Shown here: positions 25,419-33,806 of the stretch, piece after piece
Layout of the letters: each line of letters starts with the position of its first letter
Position numbering within the stretch: position 1 is the stretch's first letter
DNA from: Jiangella anatolica
GTDB taxonomy: Bacteria; Actinomycetota; Actinomycetes; Jiangellales; Jiangellaceae
Direction of reading: 5' to 3'
NCBI RefSeq assembly: GCF_003236295.1
Contig: NZ_POTW01000037.1
Location: forward strand, 1 to 54,541
DNA length: 54,541 nt
Program-made: the position numbers and the translations under genes
Notes under the pieces: model-generated
Seen by the model: the letters and a program-made list of their open reading frames with translations, nothing else
What the model was told of the DNA's origin: nothing
Database searches by the model: none

Positions 25419-26567
25419 ATGACCGAACTCCTCGACCACCCCGCCGCCGAGGACGCCGAGGCGAGCCGCTACCGCCTGGTCGACTGCGACGTCCACCCGA
25501 TCATGAAGGGCGGCATGGGCGACCTGCGGCCGTACCTGTCGCGGGCGGCGCAGCGCCGGCTCGGGCTGGACGAGCGCCGCAACCTCACCACGACCGGCCA
25601 CCGCGAGGCGGTGTCGATCCCGCGGAACCTGCTCTACGTCAACCAGGCCGGCGTGCTCCGCGACGACGCCCGGGCGCCGGACGGCTCGGCGCCGGGCGCG
25701 GATCCGGAGTTCTCGGCCCGGCAACTGCTCGACACGCACGGCATCGACCGCGCCGTGCTCATCGGCGGCGAGGTGCTGGGGCTCGGCGCGCTGCCCGACC
25801 CCGACGCGGCCGCGCTCATCGCGTCGGCCTACAACGACTGGCTGGCGCAGACCTGGCTCGCCGCCGACGAGCGGTACAGGGGAACGCTCGTCGTCGGCGC
25901 CCAGGACCCCGCGCTCGCCGCCCGCGAGATCCGGCGCGCGGGCCGGGACGAGCGGTTCGTCGCCGTGCTGCTCCCGCTGACGAACATCCTCATGGGCGAG
26001 CGGCACTACTACCCGATCTACGAGGCCGCAGCCGAGCTCGGGCTGCCGGTCACCGTCCACCCCAACTCCGGCGAGGGCATCTTCCGCACGTCGCCGCCGA
26101 TGGCCGGCGGCACCCCGACGTACTACGTCGAGTGGCACACCGGTCTGAGCCAGGTGTTCCAGGCCAACGTGATCAGCCTGGTCTGCCACGGCGTCTTCGA
26201 GCGGTTCCCGGACCTCAAGGTCGTCGTCACCGAGGGCGGGATCGGCTGGATCCCGGACGTGATCTGGCGGCTGGACAAGAACGTCAAGGGGCTGCGCGAC
26301 GAGGTGCCGTGGATCAAGCGGCTGCCCAGCGAGTACATCGCCGACCACGTGCGGTTCACCACACAGCCGCTGCCCGAGCCGAAGCGGCGCAGTCACCTGC
26401 ACGCGCTGCTCGAGGTCGCCCGGGCCGACCGGACGCTGATGTTCAGCTCGGACTACCCGCACTGGGACTTCGACGAGCCGTTGCACGTCCTCACCGCGCT
26501 GCCGCCGGCTACCCGGGACCGGGTCAAGGCGCGCAACGCGATCGAGACCTACGGCGACCGGCTCTGA
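25419..26567 (+). CDS. Amidohydrolase family 2 (ACMSD-like) metal-dependent hydrolase
   Basis: This 382-residue TIM-barrel protein of the amidohydrolase-2 group has the DxH metal motif at D24-V-H26 (LVDCDVHP), the strand PVTVHPNSGEG, CHGVFERFPDLKVVVTEGG and the terminal Asp segment MFSSDYPHWDFDEP. Relatives include decarboxylases (ACMSD type), lactonases and hydrolases of aromatic or sugar-acid intermediates. Given the FucU-like mutarotase and dehydrogenases nearby, a sugar-lactone hydrolase is one reading; an aromatic or decarboxylase role fits the Rieske neighbour. Both are inferences. ATG 25419 follows GGAG at 5 nt. The gene is divergent from the Rieske gene, and operator site 6 lies upstream. 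Confidence 0.85.
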   Translation: MTELLDHPAAEDAEASRYRLVDCDVHPIMKGGMGDLRPYLSRAAQRRLGLDERRNLTTTGHREAVSIPRNLLYVNQAGVLRDDARAPDGSAPGADPEFSARQLLDTHGIDRAVLIGGEVLGLGALPDPDAAALIASAYNDWLAQTWLAADERYRGTLVVGAQDPALAAREIRRAGRDERFVAVLLPLTNILMGERHYYPIYEAAAELGLPVTVHPNSGEGIFRTSPPMAGGTPTYYVEWHTGLSQVFQANVISLVCHGVFERFPDLKVVVTEGGIGWIPDVIWRLDKNVKGLRDEVPWIKRLPSEYIADHVRFTTQPLPEPKRRSHLHALLEVARADRTLMFSSDYPHWDFDEPLHVLTALPPATRDRVKARNAIETYGDRL

Positions 26568-26577
26568 GCCGAGCCGG

Positions 26578-26886
26578 TCAGTCCGGGTACCAGGCGGCCC
26601 GGCGCAGGTCGACGCGCTCGCCGTCGCGGGTGAGCGGGGTGCCCTCGGCGGCGAACTCGCGCAGGGCCCGCACCTCGTGCCCGCGCGGCGGCCGGCCGGC
26701 CGCCGTCACCACGCGCCACCAGGCCACCGTCCCGCCGACCGTCGACATGACGGTGCCGACCTGACGGGGCCCGCCGCGGCCCAGCGTCTGGCCGACGACG
26801 TCGGCGATGGCGCCGTAGGACATGGCCCGGCCCGGCGGGATGGCCTCGACCACGCTCAGCACCGCCTCGGCGTATTCGTCGTCCAT
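26578..26886 (-). CDS. Alkyltransferase-like protein (ATL), MGMT fold without the active cysteine
   Basis: This 102-residue protein has the DNA-binding domain of O6-alkylguanine alkyltransferase (IPPGRAMSYGAIADVVG, then GRGGPRQVG with the Arg finger). The reactive PCHR motif is replaced by AWWR at 55-58, so the cysteine is Trp56. ATL proteins usually read PWHR; they bind O6-alkylguanine, do not repair it, and pass the lesion to nucleotide excision repair. The second Trp in place of His is a further departure. A counterpart lies close to adnAB in mycobacteria, so this marks the right border of the island. It is convergent with the amidohydrolase. Confidence 0.9.
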   Translation of the reverse strand: MDDEYAEAVLSVVEAIPPGRAMSYGAIADVVGQTLGRGGPRQVGTVMSTVGGTVAWWRVVTAAGRPPRGHEVRALREFAAEGTPLTRDGERVDLRRAAWYPD

Positions 26887-26941
26887 CCGCCCATGGTGCC
26901 TGACCGACGACGGCCATCAGCCGTGCGACGATGCTTCCTCG

Positions 26942-29329
26942 ATGACAGTGCCCAGCGACAACGACAGCACGTCGGCCGACGAGATCGTGGTCGACGAGCC
27001 GCCGCTGCCTCCGCGCGCCCGGCGCCCCGCCGACGTGCTGTCGCTGCTGATCGTCAGCGGGGTGCTGACCGGCCTGGTCGCGATGTCGATCGTCGCCGAG
27101 CGGACCATGACGTCGATCACGGCCGACCTCGCCGACCTCAACACGCGGGTGCCGGGCAGCATCGTCGGCATCATCGACTTCGCCGCGAACCTGGCCGGCG
27201 TCGTCATCCCGATCGGGCTGGTCGCGGTGCTGATGATCCGCGGCCGGGTCCGGACCACCGTCGAGCTGCTGCTCGCCGGCGTCACCGCCTCCGTCGCCGC
27301 CGCGCTCGTGTCGGAATGGCTGTCCGGGCCGGCGCCGCAGCGGCTGCAGGACAGCCTGGTCCCGGTGGTCGACGGCATCGAGGGCACGCCGGTGCCCGCC
27401 TACCCCGCGCTGCTGGTCGCCGTCGTCACCGTCGTGTCGCACCTGGACGTGAAGCGGCTGCGGCAGGTCGCGATCTTCGCCATCGCCGGCACCTACGCCG
27501 TCCAGTTGCTGCAGGGCGACGCGACCGTCGGCGGCCTGCTGATCGCGACCAGCATCGGCATCGCGGCCGGGCTGCTGGTGCGCATCGCCGGCGGTCAGCC
27601 GTCGCTGGCGCCGAGCGGGCAGAAGATCGCCGCCACCCTGGAGGCGGCCGGCTACCAGCTCAAGGCGCTGCGCGCGGATCCGTCCGGCGAGTACCGGCGG
27701 CTCACCGCGGAGACGCCCGAGGCCCGGTACAGCGTGCTGGTGCTGGACCGCAACCACGAGGGCGCCGGCACCATCGCCCGCGGCTTCGACCGGCTGCTGA
27801 CCCGCGAGGAGGTGCTCCCGCGGCAGACGCTGACGCTGCGCGACGCCATCGACCGGATCGCGCTGCAGTCGTTCGCGGTGGCAAGGGCCGGCGCCCGCAC
27901 CCCAGGGCTGCGCACCGTCCTGCGGGTCGACGGCGACTCTGCCGCGCTCGTCTACGACTACGTCCACGGCACCGCGCTGAGCGAGCTCACCGCCGACGAG
28001 ATCAGCGACGAGATCCTGACCGACCTGTGGCGCCAGCTCGCCGACCTGCGCCGCAGCCACGTCGCGCACCGCCGGCTGTCCGGGCGCACCATCATGGTCG
28101 ACGACGACGGGCACGTCTGGCTGCTCAGCCCGTCCGGCGGCGAGCTGGCCGCCAGCGACGTGGCGATGCGCACCGACCTCGCCCAGGCGCTCACCGCCAC
28201 CAGCATCGTCGCCGGACCGGATCGCGTCGTCGACACCGCGCTGGACGTGCTCGGCCCCGACGTCGTCCGCTCGGCCATCCCGCTGCTGCAGCCGGTCGCG
28301 CTGACGCCGGGCACCCGGCAGCAGGTCAAGGGCCACCGCGAAGTGCTGATCCGGCTGCGCGACCGCCTGGTCGACCGGCTCGGCGCGCCGGCCGAACCGG
28401 TGCGGCTGCAGCGAATCCGGCCGTTGTCGCTGCTCACCGGCGTCGGCACGGTGGTCGCGGTCTACCTGGTCGGCACCCAGCTGTCCGATGTGTCGTTCAG
28501 CGAGTTGTGGGAGCGCACCGACTGGCGCTGGCTGATCCTCGCGGTCGGCCTGATGTTCACCAACTACCTGACGATGGCGCTCGGGCTGCTGGGCTTCGTG
28601 CCGGAACGGGTGCCGTTCTGGCGGGTCGTCGGCGCGCAGGTCGCGCTCAGCTTCCTGCGGCTGATGGCGCCGACGACCGTGGGCAACGTCGCGATGAACA
28701 TCCGGCTGCTGACCAAGTCCGGTGTCGCGGCGCCGCTGGCGGCGGCCAGCGTCGCGGCCAACCAGGTCGCGCAGGTCGCCATCACGTTCCCGCTGCTGGC
28801 GGTGATGGCGGTGATCTCCGGGCGCACGGCGCTGCCGGGCCTGCCGTCGTCGAGCACGCTGATCGTCGTGCTGGGGCTGCTGCTGGCCGCGGCGGTCATC
28901 GCGATCATCCCGCCGGTGCGGTCCCGGCTGCGCACGCTGTGGAGCGACTTCGCCGAGCGCGGCCTGCCCCGGCTGCTGGACGTGCTGTCCGACCCGCGGA
29001 AGCTGGCCATGGCGGTCGGTGGGATCGTCGGCCAGACGGCGAGTCTGGTGCTCTGCTTCTACGCCTGCCTGCTGGCGGTCGGCGAGACGGTGAACCTGGC
29101 CGGCCTCGCCGTCGTCCAACTGGTCGGCAACACGCTCGGCATGGCGGTGCCGACCCCCGGTGGCCTGGGCGCCGTCGAGGCCGCGCTCACCGCCGGCGTC
29201 AGCACACTGGGCGTACCGACCACCGCGGCGGTGACGTCCGTGCTGGTGTTCCGCATCGTGTCGTTCTGGCTGCCGATCCTGCCCGGCTGGGTGCTGTGGA
29301 CCCAACTGCGACGGCGCGACCTGCTCTGA
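26942..29329 (+). CDS. LPG-synthase-TM (MprF/YbhN-like) protein with N-terminal membrane and degenerate kinase-like domains, copy 1
   Basis: This 795-residue membrane protein has three parts. About 30-215 are several transmembrane helices. About 230-420 is a soluble kinase-like domain: the catalytic-loop counterpart reads VAHRRLSGRTIMV and the DFG counterpart reads LLSPSGGE, so both key Asp residues are absent. About 475-795 is the polytopic LPG_synthase_TM region (FLRLMAPTTVGNVAMNIRLL and VPTPGGLGAVEAALTAG are family motifs), associated with flipping or transfer of lipid-linked groups. ATG 26942 lies 8-9 nt after a GACGAT box and has no Shine-Dalgarno, so it may be leaderless. The whole protein is repeated by the next gene. 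The lipid substrate is unknown. Confidence 0.8.
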   Translation: MTVPSDNDSTSADEIVVDEPPLPPRARRPADVLSLLIVSGVLTGLVAMSIVAERTMTSITADLADLNTRVPGSIVGIIDFAANLAGVVIPIGLVAVLMIRGRVRTTVELLLAGVTASVAAALVSEWLSGPAPQRLQDSLVPVVDGIEGTPVPAYPALLVAVVTVVSHLDVKRLRQVAIFAIAGTYAVQLLQGDATVGGLLIATSIGIAAGLLVRIAGGQPSLAPSGQKIAATLEAAGYQLKALRADPSGEYRRLTAETPEARYSVLVLDRNHEGAGTIARGFDRLLTREEVLPRQTLTLRDAIDRIALQSFAVARAGARTPGLRTVLRVDGDSAALVYDYVHGTALSELTADEISDEILTDLWRQLADLRRSHVAHRRLSGRTIMVDDDGHVWLLSPSGGELAASDVAMRTDLAQALTATSIVAGPDRVVDTALDVLGPDVVRSAIPLLQPVALTPGTRQQVKGHREVLIRLRDRLVDRLGAPAEPVRLQRIRPLSLLTGVGTVVAVYLVGTQLSDVSFSELWERTDWRWLILAVGLMFTNYLTMALGLLGFVPERVPFWRVVGAQVALSFLRLMAPTTVGNVAMNIRLLTKSGVAAPLAAASVAANQVAQVAITFPLLAVMAVISGRTALPGLPSSSTLIVVLGLLLAAAVIAIIPPVRSRLRTLWSDFAERGLPRLLDVLSDPRKLAMAVGGIVGQTASLVLCFYACLLAVGETVNLAGLAVVQLVGNTLGMAVPTPGGLGAVEAALTAGVSTLGVPTTAAVTSVLVFRIVSFWLPILPGWVLWTQLRRRDLL

Positions 29330-29381
29330 CTCGCGGGTCGTCGCCATGAGCGGGCCGGGCGCATGCGACGATCGGTCTGCG

Positions 29382-31784
29382 ATGACGGAGACGACCGAGG
29401 CAACGCGCGCGCGGCCGGCCCCGGCCGCGAAGATCGTGGTCGAGGAGCCGCCGCTGCCGCGTCGTACCCGCCGGCCCATCGACGGGCTGCGGCTGGTGTT
29501 CGTCCTCGTCCTGATGACGGCGCTGGCGGCGCTCGCCGTCGTGGCCGAGCGGACGCTCACCAGCCTGACCGCCGACCTCGCCGCGCTGAACCGCGTCGTC
29601 CCGAGCGGCCCGGTCGACTTCATCGCGCTGGCGTCGGAGCTGGCCAGCCTGCTGCTGCCGCCGGTGCTGGTGTTCCTGCTGATGGTGCGCGGCCGCATGC
29701 GCACGACGGTCGAGCTGCTGGCCGCGGGCGCGCTGGCGTCGATCTCGGCGGCGCTGCTGTCGAACTGGCTGGCCGGGCCCGCGCCGGAGCGGCTGCACGA
29801 CACGTTCGTCCCGGTGGTGAACGGGTTCGACGGGACGGCCGTTCCGGCGATGCCGACACTGCTGATGGCGATGATGACAGTCGTGTCGCGGCTGCAGCTG
29901 CCGCGGATCCGGCAGGTGGCGGGGTTCGCGATCGCCGGCAGCTTCGCCGTCTGGCTGTTCCAGGGCGAGGTGACGGTCGGCGGCCTGCTGGTCTCGCTCG
30001 GCCTCGGCCGTGCCGTCGGCCTGCTGGTCCGGCTGGTCAGCGGTCAGCCGTCGCTGGCGCCCAACGGCCACAAGGTCGCCGCCGTGCTGCGCGACAACGG
30101 CTACGACGTCACCGCGCTGCGCGCCGACCCCGTCGACAAGTACCGCCGCTACATCGCCGAGAGCTCGCAGGGCGCGCTCGGCGTGCTGGTGCTGGACCGC
30201 GACAACGACGGCGCCGGGATCGTCGTGCGCACCGCCGACCAGATCCGCACCCGCGAGGAGGTGCTGCCGCGGCAGATGCTGACGATGCGCAACGCCGTCA
30301 ACCAGATCACGCTGCAGGCCCTCGCCGTCTCCCGGGCCGGCGCCCGCACGCCGAAGCTGCGCAACGTCCTGCGGATCGGGTCCGACGCGGCCGCCATCGT
30401 CTACGACCACGTCCCCGGCACGATCCTGGCCAAGATGCCCGCCGACCAGGTCACCGACGCGATGCTGGAGGACCTGTGGCGCCAGCTGGGCCGGCTGCGC
30501 AAGAACGAGGTGGCGCACCGGCGCATCTCCGGGCGGACCATCCTGGTCTCCGACGCCGGCAAGGTCTGGCTGCTGGACCCGTCCGGCGGCGAGGTGGCCG
30601 CGCCGGAGCTGGCGATCCGGGCTGACCTCGCCCAGGCGCTGGTCGGCTGCGCCCTCGTGGTCGGCGTCGAGCGGACCATCGAGACCGCGATCCGGGTCCT
30701 CGGCCGCGACGTCGTCAGCGCCGCGATCCCGCTGCTGCAGCCGGTGGCGCTGGCCCGGTCCACCCGGCTGGACCTCAAGGGCCGCCGCGACGTGCTGACG
30801 AAGCTGCGCGACGGGCTGGTCAGCAGCACGGGCCAGGAGCCCGACCAGCCGGTGCGGCTGCAGCGGCTGCGGCCGTTGTCGCTGCTCACCGGCGTCGGCG
30901 CAGTGTTCGCCGTGTACCTCGTCGGCACCCAGCTCTCCGACGTGTCGCTGACCCAGCTGTGGTCGCAGACCGACTGGCGCTGGCTGTTCATCGCGATCGT
31001 GCTGATGTTCACCAGCTACATCGGCGCGACGTTCGCGCTGCTGGGGTTCGTGCCGGAGAAGGTGCCGTTCTGGCGCGTCCTCGGCGCGCAGGTGTCGCTG
31101 GGCTTCCTGCGGCTGTTCGCGCCGGCCACCGTCGGCGTCGTCGCGATCAACATCCGGGTGCTGACGAAGGCGGGCGTGGCGGCGCCGCTGGCGGCGGCGA
31201 GCGTCGCGGCGAACCAGGTGGCGAACGTCTCGATCACGTTCCCGGTGATCGGCATCCTCGGCGTCGCGTCCGGCTCGTCGGCGGCGCCGGACATCGACCC
31301 GTCGCTGAACACGCTGATCATCGTGCTGATCGTGCTGGCGGCGGCGGCTGTGCTGGCGCTGATCCCGCCGGTGCGGCTGCGGCTGCGGGCGCTGTGGAGC
31401 GACTTCGCGCAGCGTGGCCTGCCGCGGCTGCTGGACGTGCTGAGCAACCCGCGCAAGCTGCTGGTGGCGCTGGCCGGGATCGTGCTGCAGTCGGCCAGCC
31501 TGATCTTCTGCTTCTACACGTGCCTGAAGGCGGTCGGCGGCGCGGCGAACCTGGCCGCGATGGCCGTCGTCCAGCTGGTCGGCAACACGCTCGGCATGGC
31601 CGTGCCGACGCCGGGTGGCCTGGGCGCCGTCGAGGCCGCCCTGACCGCGGGCGTCACGACGCTGGGCGTCAGCGCGACGACGGCGGTGACGGCGGTCCTG
31701 GTGTTCCGCATCGTGTCGTTCTGGCTGCCGATCCTGCCCGGCTGGGTGCTGTGGACCCAGATGCAGCGCCGCGAGATGCTCTGA
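29382..31784 (+). CDS. LPG-synthase-TM protein with kinase-like domain, copy 2 (tandem paralog)
   Basis: This 800-residue protein has the same three-part layout as the gene 52 nt upstream, and alignment by eye runs end to end, so this is a tandem duplication. The kinase-like domain reads VAHRRISGRTILV and LLDPSGGE, keeping the Asp that copy 1 has lost but still lacking the HRD Asp. The C-terminal membrane domain has FLRLFAPATVGVVAINIRVL and VPTPGGLGAVEAALTAG. ATG 29382 again follows a TGCGACGAT box at the same distance as in copy 1, so the promoter region was duplicated too. An ATG at 29346 is also in frame but has no better signal. The role is probably in cell-envelope lipid handling. Confidence 0.8.
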   Translation: MTETTEATRARPAPAAKIVVEEPPLPRRTRRPIDGLRLVFVLVLMTALAALAVVAERTLTSLTADLAALNRVVPSGPVDFIALASELASLLLPPVLVFLLMVRGRMRTTVELLAAGALASISAALLSNWLAGPAPERLHDTFVPVVNGFDGTAVPAMPTLLMAMMTVVSRLQLPRIRQVAGFAIAGSFAVWLFQGEVTVGGLLVSLGLGRAVGLLVRLVSGQPSLAPNGHKVAAVLRDNGYDVTALRADPVDKYRRYIAESSQGALGVLVLDRDNDGAGIVVRTADQIRTREEVLPRQMLTMRNAVNQITLQALAVSRAGARTPKLRNVLRIGSDAAAIVYDHVPGTILAKMPADQVTDAMLEDLWRQLGRLRKNEVAHRRISGRTILVSDAGKVWLLDPSGGEVAAPELAIRADLAQALVGCALVVGVERTIETAIRVLGRDVVSAAIPLLQPVALARSTRLDLKGRRDVLTKLRDGLVSSTGQEPDQPVRLQRLRPLSLLTGVGAVFAVYLVGTQLSDVSLTQLWSQTDWRWLFIAIVLMFTSYIGATFALLGFVPEKVPFWRVLGAQVSLGFLRLFAPATVGVVAINIRVLTKAGVAAPLAAASVAANQVANVSITFPVIGILGVASGSSAAPDIDPSLNTLIIVLIVLAAAAVLALIPPVRLRLRALWSDFAQRGLPRLLDVLSNPRKLLVALAGIVLQSASLIFCFYTCLKAVGGAANLAAMAVVQLVGNTLGMAVPTPGGLGAVEAALTAGVTTLGVSATTAVTAVLVFRIVSFWLPILPGWVLWTQMQRREML

Positions 31785-31790
31785 CCGCTC

Positions 31791-32618
31791 TCAGCGGTGC
31801 AGCACACCGACGCCGGGGGTGAACGTGTCGATCTGGTGCTCGCCGGTCTCGTCGTAGACCGGGATCGGCCCGGGCGACGGGCCCTCGGTCAGCGGGAGGT
31901 CGGCGGTGCGGACGTAGCCGGGCGCGCCCATGTCGCCGGTCGCCTTCACGAACCCGTGCAGCTCCGGCCAGCTCTCCAGGACGACGGCGTTGTAGCGGGA
32001 CACCGGGTCGACGTCGTAGTACCGCAGCGCGACGGGGTCGGGCGCGGTGCCGGCCAGCAGCTCGGCGATCTCGTCCGGCGACTCCCCGGCCAGCGCCGCC
32101 CGGCCCGGCGTCTCCGGGCCGGACCCCTCGGGCACGTCGTCGTCGCCGACCGCAAGGACGGCGTGCGGCGCGATGGGGGCCCAGGCCGGCGGGCCGTCCT
32201 CCTCCGGCGTCAGCACCAGCACGGCGAGGTAGCGCTCCCCCACGTCGACCGGGACGCCGAACTCCACCGGCTCGCGGTCGCCGTCGTCGACCGACCAGCC
32301 GCCGGTGCCCCAGCTGACCTCGCCGGGCAGCGCCGGCGCGCCGTCGCGCGACCACAGCACGTCGCCGACGTCGGCGCTCACCTCACGCGGGACGTAGCCG
32401 TTCCCCTCGGGCTCGCCCTCGAGCTGCTCGAACGCCAGCTCGCGCTCGTCGATCACCTCGACGTAGGCGACATGGTCGGCGTAGGAGACCCAGTCGGTCA
32501 GCGTCTCGCACGGCAGCCGGCAGTCGATGGTCGCGGTGGCGTCGCCGGACGAGCCGGGGTCCGAGCCGCAGCCGGCCGCCGTCGCCACCAGGGCGAGGAC
32601 GGCCGGCAGGCGGCGCAT
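31791..32618 (-). CDS. Putative lipoprotein of unknown function
   Basis: This 275-residue protein has a short signal peptide and lipobox TAAGC with Cys17, then a Ser/Gly/Asp linker and an acidic soluble domain. I recognise no family. CRLPC in residues 33-37 may form a disulfide. The repeated VEVIDEREL-like and GDVLWSRDG segments suggest a mostly beta fold. It ends 6 nt from the convergent paralog gene. It lies 4 nt downstream of moeZ on the same strand and is probably co-transcribed with it. Confidence 0.7.
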   Translation of the reverse strand: MRRLPAVLALVATAAGCGSDPGSSGDATATIDCRLPCETLTDWVSYADHVAYVEVIDERELAFEQLEGEPEGNGYVPREVSADVGDVLWSRDGAPALPGEVSWGTGGWSVDDGDREPVEFGVPVDVGERYLAVLVLTPEEDGPPAWAPIAPHAVLAVGDDDVPEGSGPETPGRAALAGESPDEIAELLAGTAPDPVALRYYDVDPVSRYNAVVLESWPELHGFVKATGDMGAPGYVRTADLPLTEGPSPGPIPVYDETGEHQIDTFTPGVGVLHR

Positions 32619-32622
32619 GGGA

Positions 32623-33795
32623 TCAGTACGAGGGCTGGGACGGGTCGATCTGGTTGACCCACGCGGCGACCCCGCCGCCGACGTGGACGGCGTCGGCCAG
32701 GCCGGCGCCCTTGACGACGGCCAGCGCCTCGGCCGAGCGCATGCCCGACTTGCAGTGCAGCACCACCTGCTTGTCCTGCGGCAGCTTCGTGAGCGCCTCG
32801 CCGGTGAGGAACTCGCCCTTCGGGATGAGCACCGCGCCGGGGATGCGGTTGATCTCGTACTCGTTCGGCTCGCGCACGTCGACCAGCAGGAAGTCGCGCT
32901 GACCGGCCGCGCGCTCGTCGAGCCAGGCCTTGAGCTTGACGACCGAGATGGTCGCGTCGGACGCGGCCTCCGCGGCCTCCTCGCTGATCGTGCCGCAGAA
33001 CGCCTCGTAGTCGATCAGCTCGGTGATCGGCGCGGCGGTCGGGTCCTTGCGGATCTTCAGCGTGGTGTAGTTCATCTCCAGCGCGTCGTAGATCATGAGC
33101 CGGCCCAGCAGCGGGTCGCCGATGCCGGTGATGAGCTTGATCGCCTCGGTGACCATGACCGAGCCGATGGACGCGCACAGCACGCCCAGCACGCCGCCCT
33201 CGGCGCACGACGGGACCATGCCGGGCGGCGGCGGCTCGGGGTAGAGGTCGCGGTAGTTCGGCCCGTGCTCGGCCCAGAACACGCTGATCTGGCCCTCGAA
33301 CCGGTAGATCGAGCCCCACACGTACGGCTTGCCCAGCAGCACGGCGGCGTCGTTCACCAGGTAGCGGGTGGCGAAGTTGTCGGTGCCGTCGAGGATGAGG
33401 TCGTAGCCGGCGAAGATCTCCAGCACGTTGTCGTTGTCGAGGCGCGTCTCGTGCAGGACGACGTTGACGTACGGATTGACCTCCTTGACGGAGTCGCGCG
33501 CCGACTGCGCCTTCGACCGGCCGATGTCGGACTGGCCGTGGATGATCTGACGCTGCAGGTTGGACTCGTCGACCTCGTCGAACTCGACGATGCCCAGCGT
33601 GCCCACGCCGGCCGCCGCGAGGTACAGCAGCGCCGGGGAGCCGAGCCCGCCCGCGCCCACGACCAGCACCTTCGCGTTCTTCAGCCGCTTCTGGCCGTCC
33701 ATGCCGACGTCGGGGATGATGAGGTGCCGGGAGTAGCGGCGGACCTCGTCGACAGTGAGCTCCGCGGCGGGCTCCACCAGAGGGGGCAGGGACAC
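32623..33795 (-). CDS. moeZ: MoeZ: ThiF/MoeB-like adenylyltransferase with C-terminal rhodanese domain
   Basis: This 390-residue protein starts at GTG 33795, behind CGGAG. The E1-like adenylation domain has the nucleotide loop GAGGLGSP at 47-54, GTDNFATRYL at about 137-146 and catalytic-region cysteines C197 and C207 (VPSCAEGGVLGVLC). The C-terminal rhodanese domain carries the persulfide C348 in VVLHCKSGMRS. MoeZ activates and sulfurates the C-terminal Gly of small sulfur carriers for molybdopterin, CysO-dependent cysteine and thioamide pathways in actinobacteria. The length matches mycobacterial MoeZ (about 390). It lies 11 nt downstream of the alpha/beta hydrolase gene. Confidence 0.95.
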   Translation of the reverse strand: MSLPPLVEPAAELTVDEVRRYSRHLIIPDVGMDGQKRLKNAKVLVVGAGGLGSPALLYLAAAGVGTLGIVEFDEVDESNLQRQIIHGQSDIGRSKAQSARDSVKEVNPYVNVVLHETRLDNDNVLEIFAGYDLILDGTDNFATRYLVNDAAVLLGKPYVWGSIYRFEGQISVFWAEHGPNYRDLYPEPPPPGMVPSCAEGGVLGVLCASIGSVMVTEAIKLITGIGDPLLGRLMIYDALEMNYTTLKIRKDPTAAPITELIDYEAFCGTISEEAAEAASDATISVVKLKAWLDERAAGQRDFLLVDVREPNEYEINRIPGAVLIPKGEFLTGEALTKLPQDKQVVLHCKSGMRSAEALAVVKGAGLADAVHVGGGVAAWVNQIDPSQPSY

Positions 33796-33806
33796 GATCG
33801 GCTCCG

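Noticed and set aside
26549-29803. Very long minus-strand open frame across the first LPG-synthase paralog
   Set aside because: It is antisense to a gene with clear membrane and domain pattern, and its translation is low-complexity His/Arg/Asp-rich sequence typical of GC-rich antisense frames.
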